Shown: positions 10,272-19,822 of the stretch, in pieces | Numbering within the stretch: position 1 is the stretch's first letter | How the letters are laid out: each line of letters starts with the position of its first letter | Assembly: GCA_017562135.1 (NCBI GenBank) | Contig: QEYB01001105.1 | Span: forward strand, 21,121 to 85,120 | Reading direction: 5' to 3' | Origin: Dipylidium caninum | Lineage: Eukaryota > Platyhelminthes > Cestoda > Cyclophyllidea > Dipylidiidae | Length of the DNA stretch: 64,000 bases | The notes under the pieces: generated by a model | Database searches by the model: none | The model's input: only the letters and a program-made list of their open reading frames with translations | Told to the model about the DNA's origin: nothing | Program-made: the position numbers and the translations under genes

Positions 10272-10511
10272 ATGCTTCGCACATCTCCACTCGACATTCC
10301 TAAGCCCTTCCTCCCTGTACTTTCCCAACTGATGTTTCTACTCCACTTCTTGTCTTCGCTGCACTGCAGTCGGGCACGACGGAGGCACCGTTCTTCTCCA
10401 CGTATTGTCAACTTGTTTGACGCTTTGGACAACCAACTCGCATGCCGTCTGACTTGCCACCACAACGTGGGATGCTGCAGCCACTCCTTCGTCCGCGGCA
10501 CCCACGACTAA
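10272..10511 (+). CDS. Family-2 cysteine-containing secreted-type peptide, copy c (79 aa)
   Basis: Product not recognised. The frame starts MLRTSPLDIPKPF, continues with a hydrophobic stretch (LPVLSQLMFLLHFLSSLHC) that could be a long signal peptide, then a very basic RARRRHR run, then NLFDALDNQ and a cysteine cluster of the form C-x3-C-x5-C-C. It ends early, at THD, because the next segment differs from the 96-codon copies at 35,696 and 42,546. A minimal upstream frame, ATG CAG CCG TGA at 10,261-10,272, overlaps the main start as TGATG. The copy lies 1.25 kb upstream of family-1 copy D in the same orientation. The open frame and absence of indels against the other open copies support coding; the mostly replacement-type differences could also mean the region is not under protein constraint. 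Confidence 0.4.
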   Translation: MLRTSPLDIPKPFLPVLSQLMFLLHFLSSLHCSRARRRHRSSPRIVNLFDALDNQLACRLTCHHNVGCCSHSFVRGTHD

Positions 10512-11446
10512 TTCCAAACCGATGCTTGATCTAGTTCGAGTACTCAACGCCTTGAGGTGCCTCGCTCCTCTCGCTTCAGCCCACAAACCGCGTGCTCCCT
10601 CAGAGATTGGTGGAGCAGGCGAAGCGCAACCGGGCGGAGTAGACCGCCTCCGCCCCGTCGATCAGATGTCAATTGCGGCACAAAGTGATCGGCAGCGAGT
10701 TGAATTGACAACACGACCTGCCTCTCTCCCAGCGACGTGGGGCAAACTGCCCAACATGATATTCTGCCTCTGTGGTGAGGAAGTGATCATACACTCTGGT
10801 TTGCCCTCCTTCACCATTCCCCATGGCGGCAAGAGGCAGGCCGTACTGTCGCCTTCATCCCGCTGCAGGCTACCTCATGCCGCGGTTGCTTCAGATCGAC
10901 GGGCAGTTGCAGTCGTGAGGCCAATGCCACAGACAATGAGAGACACCGTCGGAAACGCCACTCAGACACCATCAAATGCCAGCTTTTGGCAAGAAAGGAG
11001 GAGGTGCTCGTCCTTCACCTTAGCACATCATTCGCAGTTAAGTGCACCGTTAAACGCAGTGCAGTCGTTGAGACCGCAACCACCAGCTCTATTTTCACAG
11101 GCCGCATGCGACTCCGCGCTCCTTCGCCTCCGCCGACGGAGGTCTCGCGACTGAGAGAAATTCTGCCTCATTGCACCAGCTTGTCCCCCTGACTTGAACG
11201 GCGTCGCCTTTGACCTAAACGAGGCTCTTTGCTAGCAAAACAACCACGTCATATGCACATGCGCCTCTGACCCGCCGATCTGTTCGTCAAAGTGAGAGTT
11301 GTCGATTCTTACAATGCCTGGTGGTCACCACACCGCGGTTTGCATGGCGACGGGAACTGCGTCGACTGCCTGTGCCGACAGAGGCGAGCACAATGCGGTC
11401 TCTCTCCACGTGGTGGCCGGTCTGCCACTCTACCACCAACCTCTCC
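10512..11446 (+). repeat. R and alpha regions and promoter module before copy D
   Basis: Continuation of the cassette. About 10,640-10,905 is the R region found after every family-2 frame, 10,905-11,020 is a diverged alpha block, and 11,290-11,446 is the family-1 promoter module with CACCGCGGTTTGCATGGCGA and GTCGACTGCC. A 210-codon open frame (10,522-11,154) crosses all three and is not kept in the paralogous cassettes, so I treat it as chance. Confidence 0.55.
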
Positions 11447-11454
11447 TATAAAAG
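11447..11454 (+). promoter_or_regulatory. TATA box of family-1 copy D
   Basis: TATAAAAG in CTCCTATAAAAGCGAC, 41 bases before the GTG that replaces the start codon. Confidence 0.6.
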
Positions 11455-11487
11455 CGACTTCATGGCAGCACGAAGAAAAACGTCGAC

Positions 11488-11721
11488 GTGCACTTTCTAG
11501 CCCTGCTTCTTCCGTTTCTTTCGCGCAGGTGACACTGGTGCTTGCTTTGGTGGCAGCGATAGGGTGGTCGTCCCCAAAGCAAGTGTGTCTGTTGCGGGTA
11601 GGAGGATGGCGGAGGTCGGAGGGCGGAGGGCGGAGGGCGGAGGGCGGAGGAAGGAGGACGCTCGGGTCACCACTCGCGGGAGATGGAAGCTGTCAGCATT
11701 CTCGGCTCTGCCTTGATGTAG
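11488..11721 (+). pseudogene. Family-1 copy D, GTG at the start and expanded repeat
   Basis: Where other copies have ATG this one has GTG, followed by the codons for HFLALLLPF, as in C. The middle contains a run of GGAGGGC-type repeats that other copies lack, and the frame ending in GHHSREMEAVSILGSALM is not the frame of the leader. Unit 1 also has an extra T in the leader relative to unit 2. The end is nearly that of copy C, so D and C are sisters. Non-ATG initiation is possible in principle, but together with the frame change this looks non-functional. Unit 2 and unit 1 differ in repeat length here. Confidence 0.55.
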
Positions 11722-12112
11722 TTTCTCACCCGAGACACATTAAAAATTTCTACTCGCCTCCGTTTCTTAATATGCTTTTTTTGGCATCTGTCTTGTGTTT
11801 GAAGTGTATTATCGTCATTCAGACTGCTGCCTCTACTGAGGAGGTCTCAACTGACGGTCTTGAGCAAATTTATCCTCCTCACTGCAAACCACCACACGGA
11901 GTGGAGGGCGAGTTGAGGAGAAGTGTGGTAAGCAGCAACTTCTCGGTTATTTCAGTTGCCGCCTCAAGCCGGCACGTGGGCAGAGCGGGTGTTGCCAAGC
12001 CAAGGGGGCGGTAGCATCGTCAGCTGCGGGCAGGCCTCGGCGCCTGACTTGAGTCCTCGTTGTCCTGCATGTCTAAAGCCAAACAATGTCACGTCAATTC
12101 TGCTACTCCGTT

Positions 12113-12139
12113 GAAAGAAAGAAAGAAAGAAAGAAAGAA
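12113..12139. repeat. (AAAG)n microsatellite
   Basis: Six AAAG/GAAA units; unit 2 copy at 29,760-29,786. Confidence 0.85.
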
Positions 12140-12865
12140 GCCCCGAGCTTCCCCACATATTGACTGGATGGGTGCGAGGAGATGTGGGCTGCTTCACTCG
12201 CACTAGAAGGAATTTCCGACATGTTGACTGGATGGCCAGCCAGATATTTGGTCTCGTTCGAGGGGCCCTGTCGGTTACGCGGCCCAAAGCTGCCCGAAGG
12301 AATGCCATCAGGGCGAAATAAAGCCTGACTGATGAGTTCACTGGCATTCTTCACCGTCCGTGTAACTTTCTTACCCACCTCGTGCCTACCTTCTTCTCTT
12401 TCCGAACAACTTCACTTGATCAAGAAACTTCGTGACCACTTTGAATGCCCTCGACTGGTCATTCGCTCCCTAGTACTCAAAGCCATTGCAGAGGAGGCGA
12501 GGACGAAAGTCGGGCTCCGCAACACTCACAAGCACCTTCGCGGGCGGAGTCGGAGTCAATGAGCCTCGCAGGGGAACGCGGTGCCATCTCGGTTGGCCGA
12601 GTCTCTCTTCGCCAGCCAGGAGTGCATGTCTGGTCAGCCTTGATTGTCTCACAAGTGTCTTGTCATGCACTGCTGGTTGAACGGTAGAAATTAACCTTCA
12701 GGATTGTTTATTAATGCGTCTACTTTGGCATTGCCGCCTGAAGGACGTCCTCGAGCTCAACAGAACAAGAGACGACTCCACAGACGGTCAGGCCGAAATA
12801 ATTGGTGTCCACGCTAAGACCGCTAAGATCGCACCCCACCCCAAGTCTGCTTTTAAAGACCTGGC

Positions 12866-13296
12866 AAATTTCCTCTTAGCTGTGCCTACTTTAACCAACG
12901 TAAATAGACTCTGCTCTCCGGCGGGAGACCAAAAATACCCTATAGAAATCATCCATCTCGTCTGGACAAAAGAACAGACGTCCACGGTAGCCTTAAAGGA
13001 GGGTGCCACCGTTGGTTGGAAGACGCAGCTTTGTGCATGTGAACAGGAAAGCGTTGCAAGGAGAAGCAGGTCCTTTTCTCCATCAGAAGAAGGGAGGAGG
13101 AAGTGCACCAAGCTGAGGAGAATTTGCAGCAGGAGCGGAGGGCAAGTAGAAGTGAAGACACTGAAAACGAAGAACTGGCAGATGTGCGCCGGAGTTGAGG
13201 TTCAAGGGACGCACAGGTGGCAGACGCGAATGAGCTGGTTGAAGGAAGGTGGCACTACTGAAATAATTGTGCAGAACGACAGGCTTCGCTCGAACT
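12866..13296. repeat. Gamma arm, left (inverted with 16,462-16,897)
   Basis: About 430 bases whose reverse complement stands at 16,462-16,897; the arms enclose family-1 copy E. Unit 2 has the same pair at about 30,510-30,945 and 34,112-34,545. A third, shorter version is at 43,985-44,235. A weaker tandem relative of part of the right arm precedes it at 16,300-16,460. Confidence 0.88.
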
Positions 13297-13826
13297 AATT
13301 TCCGCCTGCATTGTGGATGGCAAATTCGCCGTTACATTCATCACAAAATACGCAGAAATCATTTTTCACTTGTGGAAAATAGTCTTTCATTCACTGTGTC
13401 TCACTCGATGTCCATGTGGCCTTTTCGCACTTCATGTGACTGGTCTTCTCTCCCCTTACGACTGCGACTGTTCATTTGTGGAGTTGGAGCGAGAAACGCG
13501 ACTTCAACATGTTTACTGAGGAGAGAGCCAACTCTGGTGTGCGTCTCTCCTCCCCTCGACTGTGCGACCGTCGCCGTCATCGCAGCGGGGATTGTGGCGG
13601 CGTTCCACTTTGTCAGACTTTCTGCGTTTCAGCCACTTTCTTTTTGTAAGCATCCCAAAGCTTCTTTGGCAGTGTTCGTGTGCTCCCTTCTCCCTCCACT
13701 CCACGCGGCTATTTGAAATTGGGCAAATTAACTGCGCACTTCGTGTAGAGACCGCTTTAAATTAATCGTGGTCACCCTGCCGACTTGGCGACAATAAAGT
13801 GCACAAGCAAGACCGACACCAGCAGC

Positions 13827-13832
13827 TTTATT
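13827..13832 (-). terminator. Polyadenylation signal of family-1 copy E
   Basis: AATAAA on the minus strand, in CTTAATAAAGC, 42 bases after the stop codon of E. The unit 2 copy is at 31,476-31,481 and the M copy has the same element at 39,264-39,269. Confidence 0.6.
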
Positions 13833-13873
13833 AAGAGGGGAAGGAGGAGGAGAGTGAATGGGCTCCAAGTGCA

Positions 13874-14068
13874 TCAGGGGCGAGGTCGCGCCACGGACGC
13901 GTTGATCACGTCGGCCTTCTCCATCTCCCCTAGGGGCTGCGCCGAGCGTCTCTCTCGCTCCGGCATCCTACTACGCACGTTGGAGAATTCGTTGGGGTCG
14001 AGTGGTGGCGAGCAGGCATCAATGCCGCTCACGAGGTGAGAGAGAAGGAACAGGGCCAGAAGGCGCAT
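13874..14068 (-). CDS. Family-1 small secreted peptide, copy E (64 aa)
   Basis: Not a recognised protein. A signal-peptide-like start (MRLLALFLLSHLVSGIDAC) is followed by a polar tail with RSRMPERERRSAQPLGEME and a C-terminus, INASVARPRP, that differs from copy C. The segments shared with C are the leader, the single cysteine in DAC, and R-M-x-E-x-x-R-R-S-A with EME further on; the rest has diverged, which suggests selection on these parts or recent exchange. A TATA box lies 34 bases upstream and AATAAA 42 bases downstream, so the transcript would be only about 250 bases and intronless. It stands alone on the minus strand, convergent with D, between the two gamma arms. The unit 2 copy is identical in protein. 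Function unknown; secretion inferred from the leader. Confidence 0.6.
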   Translation of the reverse strand: MRLLALFLLSHLVSGIDACSPPLDPNEFSNVRSRMPERERRSAQPLGEMEKADVINASVARPRP

Positions 14069-14101
14069 GTCGACGTCTTCCTTCGTGTTGCCGTGGCCTC
14101 G

Positions 14102-14109
14102 CTTTTATA
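14102..14109 (-). promoter_or_regulatory. TATA box of family-1 copy E
   Basis: TATAAAAG on the minus strand in CCCCTATAAAAGCGAGGCC. The promoter module with GTGAACTGGGTCGAGCGCC follows upstream to about 14,230. Confidence 0.65.
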
Positions 14110-16461
14110 GGGGAGGTTGGCGGTAAAGCGGCACACTGGGCACCTCGTGGAGGTGAGCGCTTTGTGCTCTGCTTTGTCGGCACAGGCGCTCGACCCAGTT
14201 CACGTCGCCCGACTGACCTCGTGTGGTTGCCACCACATCGTGCAACACTCCACATTTTGCAACTCTGTCGACGACAGTGGCAGACAGGGGACGTGTGTGT
14301 GCATGTGATGTGGTTGTTTTGCTGGCGACGCCGCTCAGGCCAGCGGGACATGGCGGTGCATTTGGGACAGAATTTCTCTCAGTCGCCAAATCCTCGTCAG
14401 CGGATGCGAGGCGGCGCAAAGTCGCCTGAGGCTGGTGAACGAGAGCCGGTGGTTGTGAATTCCCTCCAAGTCTCTTAGGCTGCACTCCGAGTAACGATGC
14501 ACTCAGTGCGGAACCACTCACAGGAGTGGAAGACGAGCACCTCCTACGTGCTTACCAAAAACTGTCAATCGTAGGTCTGCAACGTGATGATATCCAAGTG
14601 GCCTCTTCGCAACATGTCGTCCATCGTGTGTGACATTAACCTCCCAACTGCAAGTCTGCAGTACATCAGTGGAAATTAGCGGATGATGGCCCATCACCCC
14701 GACAAGATGCGAACACTTTGACAAAGTTCGCATTCTTACGAGGCCTCTGGCCATCCGGTCTTAGTAGAGAGACCCGTGGAACATCTGAACTGTACGATGA
14801 GACTGCGTGGTAGAAAGGAGGTTGCGGTAGCGCCACGAGATACCATCTGAGTGGCAAAGTCGACAATCGTCCCTCATTTGCGGGTCAGCCTGTAATTTCC
14901 TCACAACACTAATTGTCAAGAGCGGCGGCCAGGACGCCCACAGAGTTGGCGTAGCTGAAGTTCCCTGCTTTGATTCATGTCATATTGAAAGTTAAGAAGG
15001 GCCGCTTTGCAATGCTTACCTTTCTTTTTTTGTACTTCCCACGAAATGAACTCCCAAGGTGGATGCCTCTGTATGTGGTACATGTAAGGCGATGCAAGGG
15101 CTGCTCATTGGGCATGGACACGTCGAAGGTGGCCTGCACACACGTCGTGTGGCCGTTAGCATTTCGCCTGGTCCCCCGCTCAGTCCTCGCTAACGCCTTC
15201 CTCGACATCACCGTCATAATGGCTGTTGAGGCTGGTGGTTAGACACGAAGCTGACACTTTTTATCGGCGCATGAGAATGCAGCCACTCATTTGCGGTGCA
15301 ATCGAGATCATCAGTAAATGCTTTGAGGCGACACATTTGGACATTGCACGACATCTCCTTCGCCCCGACTGATCATGCAGGAGACGCAAGGAGGTGGAAC
15401 GCCGCCACACTCTCCCCCGAGAAAGCGCCAACAACCTCACAGTCGAAGGGAGGAGAGGCGCACGACAGAGTTGGCTCCAGCCAATGTCGAAGACGACCCT
15501 TCATCGACATTGCGTTGAGCACTGTGAGGCCACGCGAGGCAAACGGCACAAGAAAATAAAGTCGTTGTTGAGCAGAAAATCACCTCGTGACCCATAAACA
15601 CTCATTCAAGCACATATTCTCGACTAACAAAGGGGTTTCACTCAGGCGGTGTGAATGCGAAAATAGGCCGAGTGGTGCGACCAACAATGGGGCGACGGAG
15701 AGGGCGAGAACCGAGACGGCATTTTCCAATCGCCCACGTGTCTGGTTGGGCGACACGTCGTGAGAAAGAATCCACCGATGTGAAGTGGTGGGAAGTGGAA
15801 GCCTACATGGGTTAGCGGCAGTTGGAGGCCCGAGTTTCCCCCTACCAACCAAGAAGTTAACACTGGTCGAGGTCTCTTACTGTCGCCGATCTCGTCTCAA
15901 AGCCTGCATCCGCAGGTTGAATTGCAGTCGCTGCTCCCCGCAGAGTCCAAGCATGACGCCGCTGCGTTATTCTGCTTCAGCGCAGACAGATGCCTTGTTC
16001 TGAAAGACCGACACAGACTGCCTCGCACGTCCGTTTCCAACCGTCATGTCATAAGTCTAACCAGTGTTCCAATTGCTCGGGCCACTTATCATTTGTCACA
16101 ACCCTCGAATTCTCCTTCGCTGTACTTCCGAGAGCGTAGCTCCTTTACAGTCAGCTGCGCCTCCTTCTGTTTCACCTCACTCTACTTTCACGAATGTCCT
16201 CCTCCCACTGCAATGTGTCGAAGGAGAGAGACGCATTTCAGTAGTGGCATACTCCAAAAACCACCTCACTCACATCTGCCTCGTGTGCCATCTCCTCTAA
16301 CAGTGGCACCCTTCCTTCGAGGCTACCACAGGAGTCTGTTCTTCTGTCGAGACTTTACATTAATAAAGAGTCAGGAGGGTTGGTTTCACTAGGGTGTTTT
16401 TGGTCTCTGGCAGGAGAACGGTGTCCCCATTCATTGCTTAAATGCATGTGCTATCGGAAAT
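14110..16461. repeat. Upstream region of copy E and spacer
   Basis: No gene supported. 14,110-14,230 is the promoter module of E; 14,335-14,410 is the GGCCAGCGGGACATGGCGG segment also used at the 36,605 junction; 14,520-14,660 is a diverged alpha block. From 14,880 to 16,190 I see no recognisable element. AATAAA motifs on the plus strand at 15,555 and 16,363 have no supported gene before them. 16,195-16,460 is a diverged tandem relative of the right gamma arm. Confidence 0.5.
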
Positions 16462-16897
16462 TAGTGCGAGCGAAGCCTGTCGTTCTGCACAATTATTTCA
16501 GTAGTGCCACATTCCTTCAACCAGCTCATTCGCGTCTGCCACCTGTGCGTCCCTTGAACCTCAACTCCGGCGCACATCTGCCAGTCCTTCGTTTTCAGTG
16601 TCTTCACTTCTACTTGCCCTCCGCTCCTGCTGCAAATTCTCCTCAGCTTGGTGCACTTCCTCCTCCCTTCTTCTGATGGAGAAAAGGACCTGCTTCTCCT
16701 TGCAACGCTTTCCTGTTCACATGCACAAAGCTGCGTCTTCTCAACCAACGGTGGCACCCTCCTTTAAGGCTACCGTGGACGTCTGTTCTTTTGTCCAGAC
16801 GAGATGGATGATTTCTATAGGGTATTTTTGGTCTCCCGCCGGAGAGCAGAGTCTATTTACGTTGGTTAAAGTAGTCACAGCTAAGAGGAAATTGGCA
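16462..16897. repeat. Gamma arm, right
   Basis: Reverse complement of 12,866-13,296. See that entry. Confidence 0.88.
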
Positions 16898-16910
16898 CGA
16901 AAACAGTTTA

Positions 16911-16943
16911 TGTGGCAGTGGCAGTGGCAGTGGCAGTGGCAGT
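16911..16943. repeat. (GTGGCA)n microsatellite
   Basis: Five to six hexamers GTGGCA, also at 34,563-34,595 and, as TGCCAC, at 43,922-43,954. The equivalent flank positions near copy E and at 48,400 have a single GGCAGTG, so the expansion is specific to the F-type 3' flank. Confidence 0.85.
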
Positions 16944-17152
16944 GTTCATGTGCTCCTTGTGGGGATTTGAATTGAGAAGAAGAAAGTTACTGAAGACCGT
17001 CAGTAGAGACTTCCGGAGGATTTGTGACTGTCTGACTAGATTTGTCCGGCCCTCCGACCACTCGACAAAGGCAGCAAACACGACGCCGATATAAAGATGT
17101 TTGTTTAAGAAGGGAGGAGACCGAATAGTCTGTATGCGTCTCAAATGGGAAA

Positions 17153-17332
17153 TCACATCAGAGCGAGGGCTGATTCCATCTTCCCCAAAGGCTGCACCGA
17201 GTGTCTTCCTGCTCTGGCATCCTCCTCCGTGTGCTGTTGATGTCCTTGAAAGTTCAATGGCATCGAGCAGGTATCGGCATTACTTACGAGGGAGAGAAGG
17301 AGAAAGAGAAGGAACAGGGCCACAACGTGCAT
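17153..17332 (-). CDS. Family-1 small secreted peptide, copy F (59 aa)
   Basis: Not recognised, and short. A leader MHVVALFLLFLLLSLVSNAD with one cysteine (TCSMP) is followed by a histidine- and glutamine-containing stretch and the family end RHSVQPLGKMESALALM. The frame is open from ATG to TGA without interruption. Four other copies of this 5' part (3,059, 20,713, 34,984, 43,535) lack one C at the end of the leader and would stop after 15 codons, and in those the break creates a CTC|GTAAGT sequence like a splice donor. So either F is the intact copy, or the extra base in F is an error. TATA is at 17,366-17,373, 34 bases upstream. The 3' flank is of the conserved type but I find no AATAAA close to the stop. 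Confidence 0.5.
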   Translation of the reverse strand: MHVVALFLLFLLLSLVSNADTCSMPLNFQGHQQHTEEDARAGRHSVQPLGKMESALALM

Positions 17333-17365
17333 GTCGACGTGCTTCTCCGTGTTGCCATGGCCTCG

Positions 17366-17373
17366 CTTTTATA
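17366..17373 (-). promoter_or_regulatory. TATA box of family-1 copy F
   Basis: TATAAAAG on the minus strand. Upstream, to about 17,545, is the promoter module with GTGAACTGGGTCGACTGC and CACCGCGGTTTGCACGGCGA; the unit border follows. Confidence 0.65.
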
Positions 17374-18031
17374 GGGGAGGTTGGCGGTAAAGCGGCACAC
17401 TGGGCACCTCGTGGAGGGTGAGCGTTTCGTGGTCTGCTGTATCGACACAAGCAGTCGACCCAGTTCACGTCGCCGTGCAAACCGCGGTGCGGTGGCCACC
17501 AGGTATGGCAACAATCAACAGTTTTCGCTGGAATGTAGTTGTTGTGGTAGTCCTCCTGGTTAAACGCGAATGATTGTCTTCCGGTGGTAAATCTCCCCTA
17601 TCGTCTGCAAGTGGCTCCCTATGACAGGCCACGTAGACGCACTAGCATCTCCTCCCTTCTTGTCAGAAACAGCCATTTGATGGTGTCTGAGTGGCGTTTC
17701 GCAACGTGTCTTTCATCGCCTGTGGCATTCGCTTCGCAACTGCATCTGCCTGTCGGTCAGAAGTCAATCCCGGCATGAGGAAACTGACAACAAGCTGAAG
17801 GTCACAATGCAGCCTGTCTCTTCTCCTGAAGGCGGGACGTTGGTGGTGGTGAGATCAGGGAGCTTCATGATTATCCCCACCGCGGGGAAGAAGCAGACTG
17901 TTGTCTCACCTTCAGCCAGTTTGCCGTTTCCTCTTGTCGCAATTGACATCTGACCGACGTGCTTCGTGTGCATCAGCGACCTCTGGAGAAGGACACGCTT
18001 TCGTGGGCGGAAGAGAGAGGAGCGAGGCACT

Positions 18032-18321
18032 TCAAGACGTGTTGTACTCTCCCCTCCAACCAGACCAAATATCGGACTGAGCAGAGTCGAGGATCCCACG
18101 GACGAAAGAGCGGCTGCAGCATCCCACGTTGTGGTGGCAAGTCAGACGGCATGCGAGTTGGTTGTCCAAAGCGTCAAACAAGTTGACAATACGTGGAGAA
18201 GAACGGTGCCTCCGTCGTGCCGACTGCAGTGCAGCGAAGACACGAAGTGGAGTAGAATCATCATTTGCAAAAGTACAGGGAGGAAGGGCTGGGCAATGTC
18301 AAACGGAGATGTGTAAAGCAT
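18032..18321 (-). pseudogene. Family-2 copy, one base short (unit 2)
   Basis: Aligned from ATG to stop it is 290 bases instead of 291; a C is missing at TGCCGACTGC where intact copies have TGCCCGACTGC, and this breaks the frame just after SSLHCSR. Otherwise the copy would encode the 96-residue product of 42,546-42,836. A single-base consensus error would explain it. Weak TATA (TTGTAAAG type) as in unit 1. Confidence 0.5.
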
Positions 18322-18684
18322 TACAAGTTCATCGGCACTGCAGAGTGCACAAGGCACGAAGGGAAGGAAGTGCGTCTTTACAAACAGGGTGCCCCGGAGA
18401 GCCCCGGAGAAGAGCCCTCGTCGACGTCTACTTAACAGGCCTCATTCTCGGAGCACCGCTTCGCCATCTCCACTCAAAGGCACTGGCACCACACTCGGGT
18501 AAGAAGGAATCATCGCAGTGCTGCTCACCCACTCCCCCTCCTGTCCGCCAGCAGTCAAGTTTTCCACACGACTCTCTCGGGGATGGCAAAGCAGTTGGTT
18601 CGACATTCACTGGCAGAGTGCGGTGTTGTGTGAGCTTTTTAGTGCATAGGTTTGGGATTCTTTAGTGTACCGTGCGGTTTAGTG

Positions 18685-18966
18685 CATCGTTCATCGATAA
18701 GGTCTGTGTTTTCCATTGAGCAACAAGCGGCCTTCTTTAGAGGTTTGTTGCAACCTCCTCATCTACAAGTTAAACAGGCAAACGAAATCATCTGAATTTC
18801 GACCAGTCGCATTCGGTTCCATCACACTGGTAGTTGAATGTGAAAATCTGCTCAGTAGCGGTCTCATCCTCGCCCTTCCTTGCCTTCCCTTCTTCCCGCA
18901 TTTCCTCCTTCCCCTTACATCGCGCCAACGGACTCGTCATCGTTAGTCAGTCAGTGCCACGAACCA
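18685..18966. repeat. Divergent tract specific to unit 2
   Basis: Replaces 174 bases of unit 1 (1,145-1,318) with about 280 bases that share only scattered similarity with it, for example around the TTTGTTGCAA segment. Flanks on both sides return to near identity. Confidence 0.85.
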
Positions 18967-19750
18967 TCGTAATGCGACTAGGACATCAGGCACTTTTCTG
19001 CCTTTGGGCTGCCTCCATATCGTCTAAGCTGATGTCACACACACACACAAACACACACACACACAAGCACACACTGTTAACGCAGAATCGCGTCTCTGCC
19101 ACAATAGCCCTCGAGAATTGCACGTTGACCCTCAAATGAGGCAAGCTAGTTGCATTTGCCTCACGAAGGGTATCTCGAGGCACTCAGTCTCATCATGTGC
19201 TTCAGATGTTCCACCGGTCTCTCTACGAATGTTGAGACCGTGAGAGACCGCTTGTTCATGTAGGAAATAACTTACTCTGGCGCATGTCTTCATCCCCACT
19301 TCCCAGTTCACGTCACTTCGTTCACTTCAGCAGGCGCCGCACTTCTCAGTTGACAATGAATGTTACCGGAAGGAGGTGAGCCCCACCAAGACGCAGTGAA
19401 TTGGCCTGAGCCTCGACACCCAACTGTCCTTCCACCACGTATTAGCGCTTCTCCCGAGCAGCAGTGGTACAACTAACATCGCCATTTGAGTTGCTCAGCG
19501 AAACCGTGGAACACAGCCATATCGCTAGAAGGTGCCGCATGAGAACCCGGTGCAAGTGAAGAGGGTCACGAGTTTATTTGGCAGTGTTCGTGTGGTGGAC
19601 GGGACTGGGAGCCTGAACAGCATTCCGATGACTCGTAATTACCCGAGTGTTTGCGTGCGAGTGCCTTTGAGTGGTGATGGCGAAGCGGAGCTCGGAGGAT
19701 GAGGCCTGTTGAGCAGACGTCGATGAGTGCTGCTCTGTGGGGCACCCTGA

Positions 19751-19758
19751 TATAAAGG
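19751..19758 (+). promoter_or_regulatory. TATA box of family-2 copy e
   Basis: TATAAAGG, 72 bases before the aligned ATG at 19,823. Confidence 0.6.
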
Positions 19759-19822
19759 CGCAGCTCCTTCCTCCGCGTCACTCGTCGTACGCTGAGCACT
19801 CTGCGGGGCCCATGCAGCCGTG

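Larger units (their letters stand above)
11722..13826. repeat. Interval between convergent copies D and E
   Basis: No gene supported. 11,760-11,960 is the family-1 3' flank of D and 13,665-13,826 that of E (minus). 12,113-12,139 is an (AAAG)n microsatellite. 12,285-12,560 reappears, diverged, at 48,070-48,345. 12,866-13,296 is the left gamma arm. A 194-codon open frame at 12,714-13,298 runs through the arm and is not kept in its paralogues. Confidence 0.55.
1..17546. repeat. Tandem macro-unit, copy 1 (about 17.5 kb)
   Basis: The window opens inside or at the phase point of a long tandem unit: the sequence starting at base 1 starts again at 17,547 and at 35,199. Matching landmarks keep a near-constant spacing: the TATA boxes of family-1 copies A, C, D, E and F recur 17,654, 17,653, 17,647, 17,649 and 17,652 bases later. 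Differences are scattered substitutions, many one-base indels and one replaced tract. Contents in order: alpha block, family-2 copy on the minus strand, CA repeat, delta block, family-2 copy on the plus strand, family-1 copies A, B, C, a 2.9 kb AT-rich-containing stretch, second delta, second plus-strand family-2 copy, family-1 D, then E and F on the minus strand. Whether base 1 is a natural boundary cannot be seen. Confidence 0.97.

Noticed and set aside
10522..11154. 210-codon open frame (238 codons at 28,085-28,801)
   Set aside because: It crosses the family-2 end, the R region and alpha, its frame is not kept in the paralogous cassettes, and it changes length through one-base indels between units.
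12714..13298. 194-codon open frame on the plus strand
   Set aside because: It runs through the gamma arm; the other arms do not keep the frame and the composition is not protein-like.
15922..16392. 156-codon frame, identical in both units (33,574-34,044)
   Set aside because: Identity follows from recent duplication; no motif, leader or paralogue supports it.
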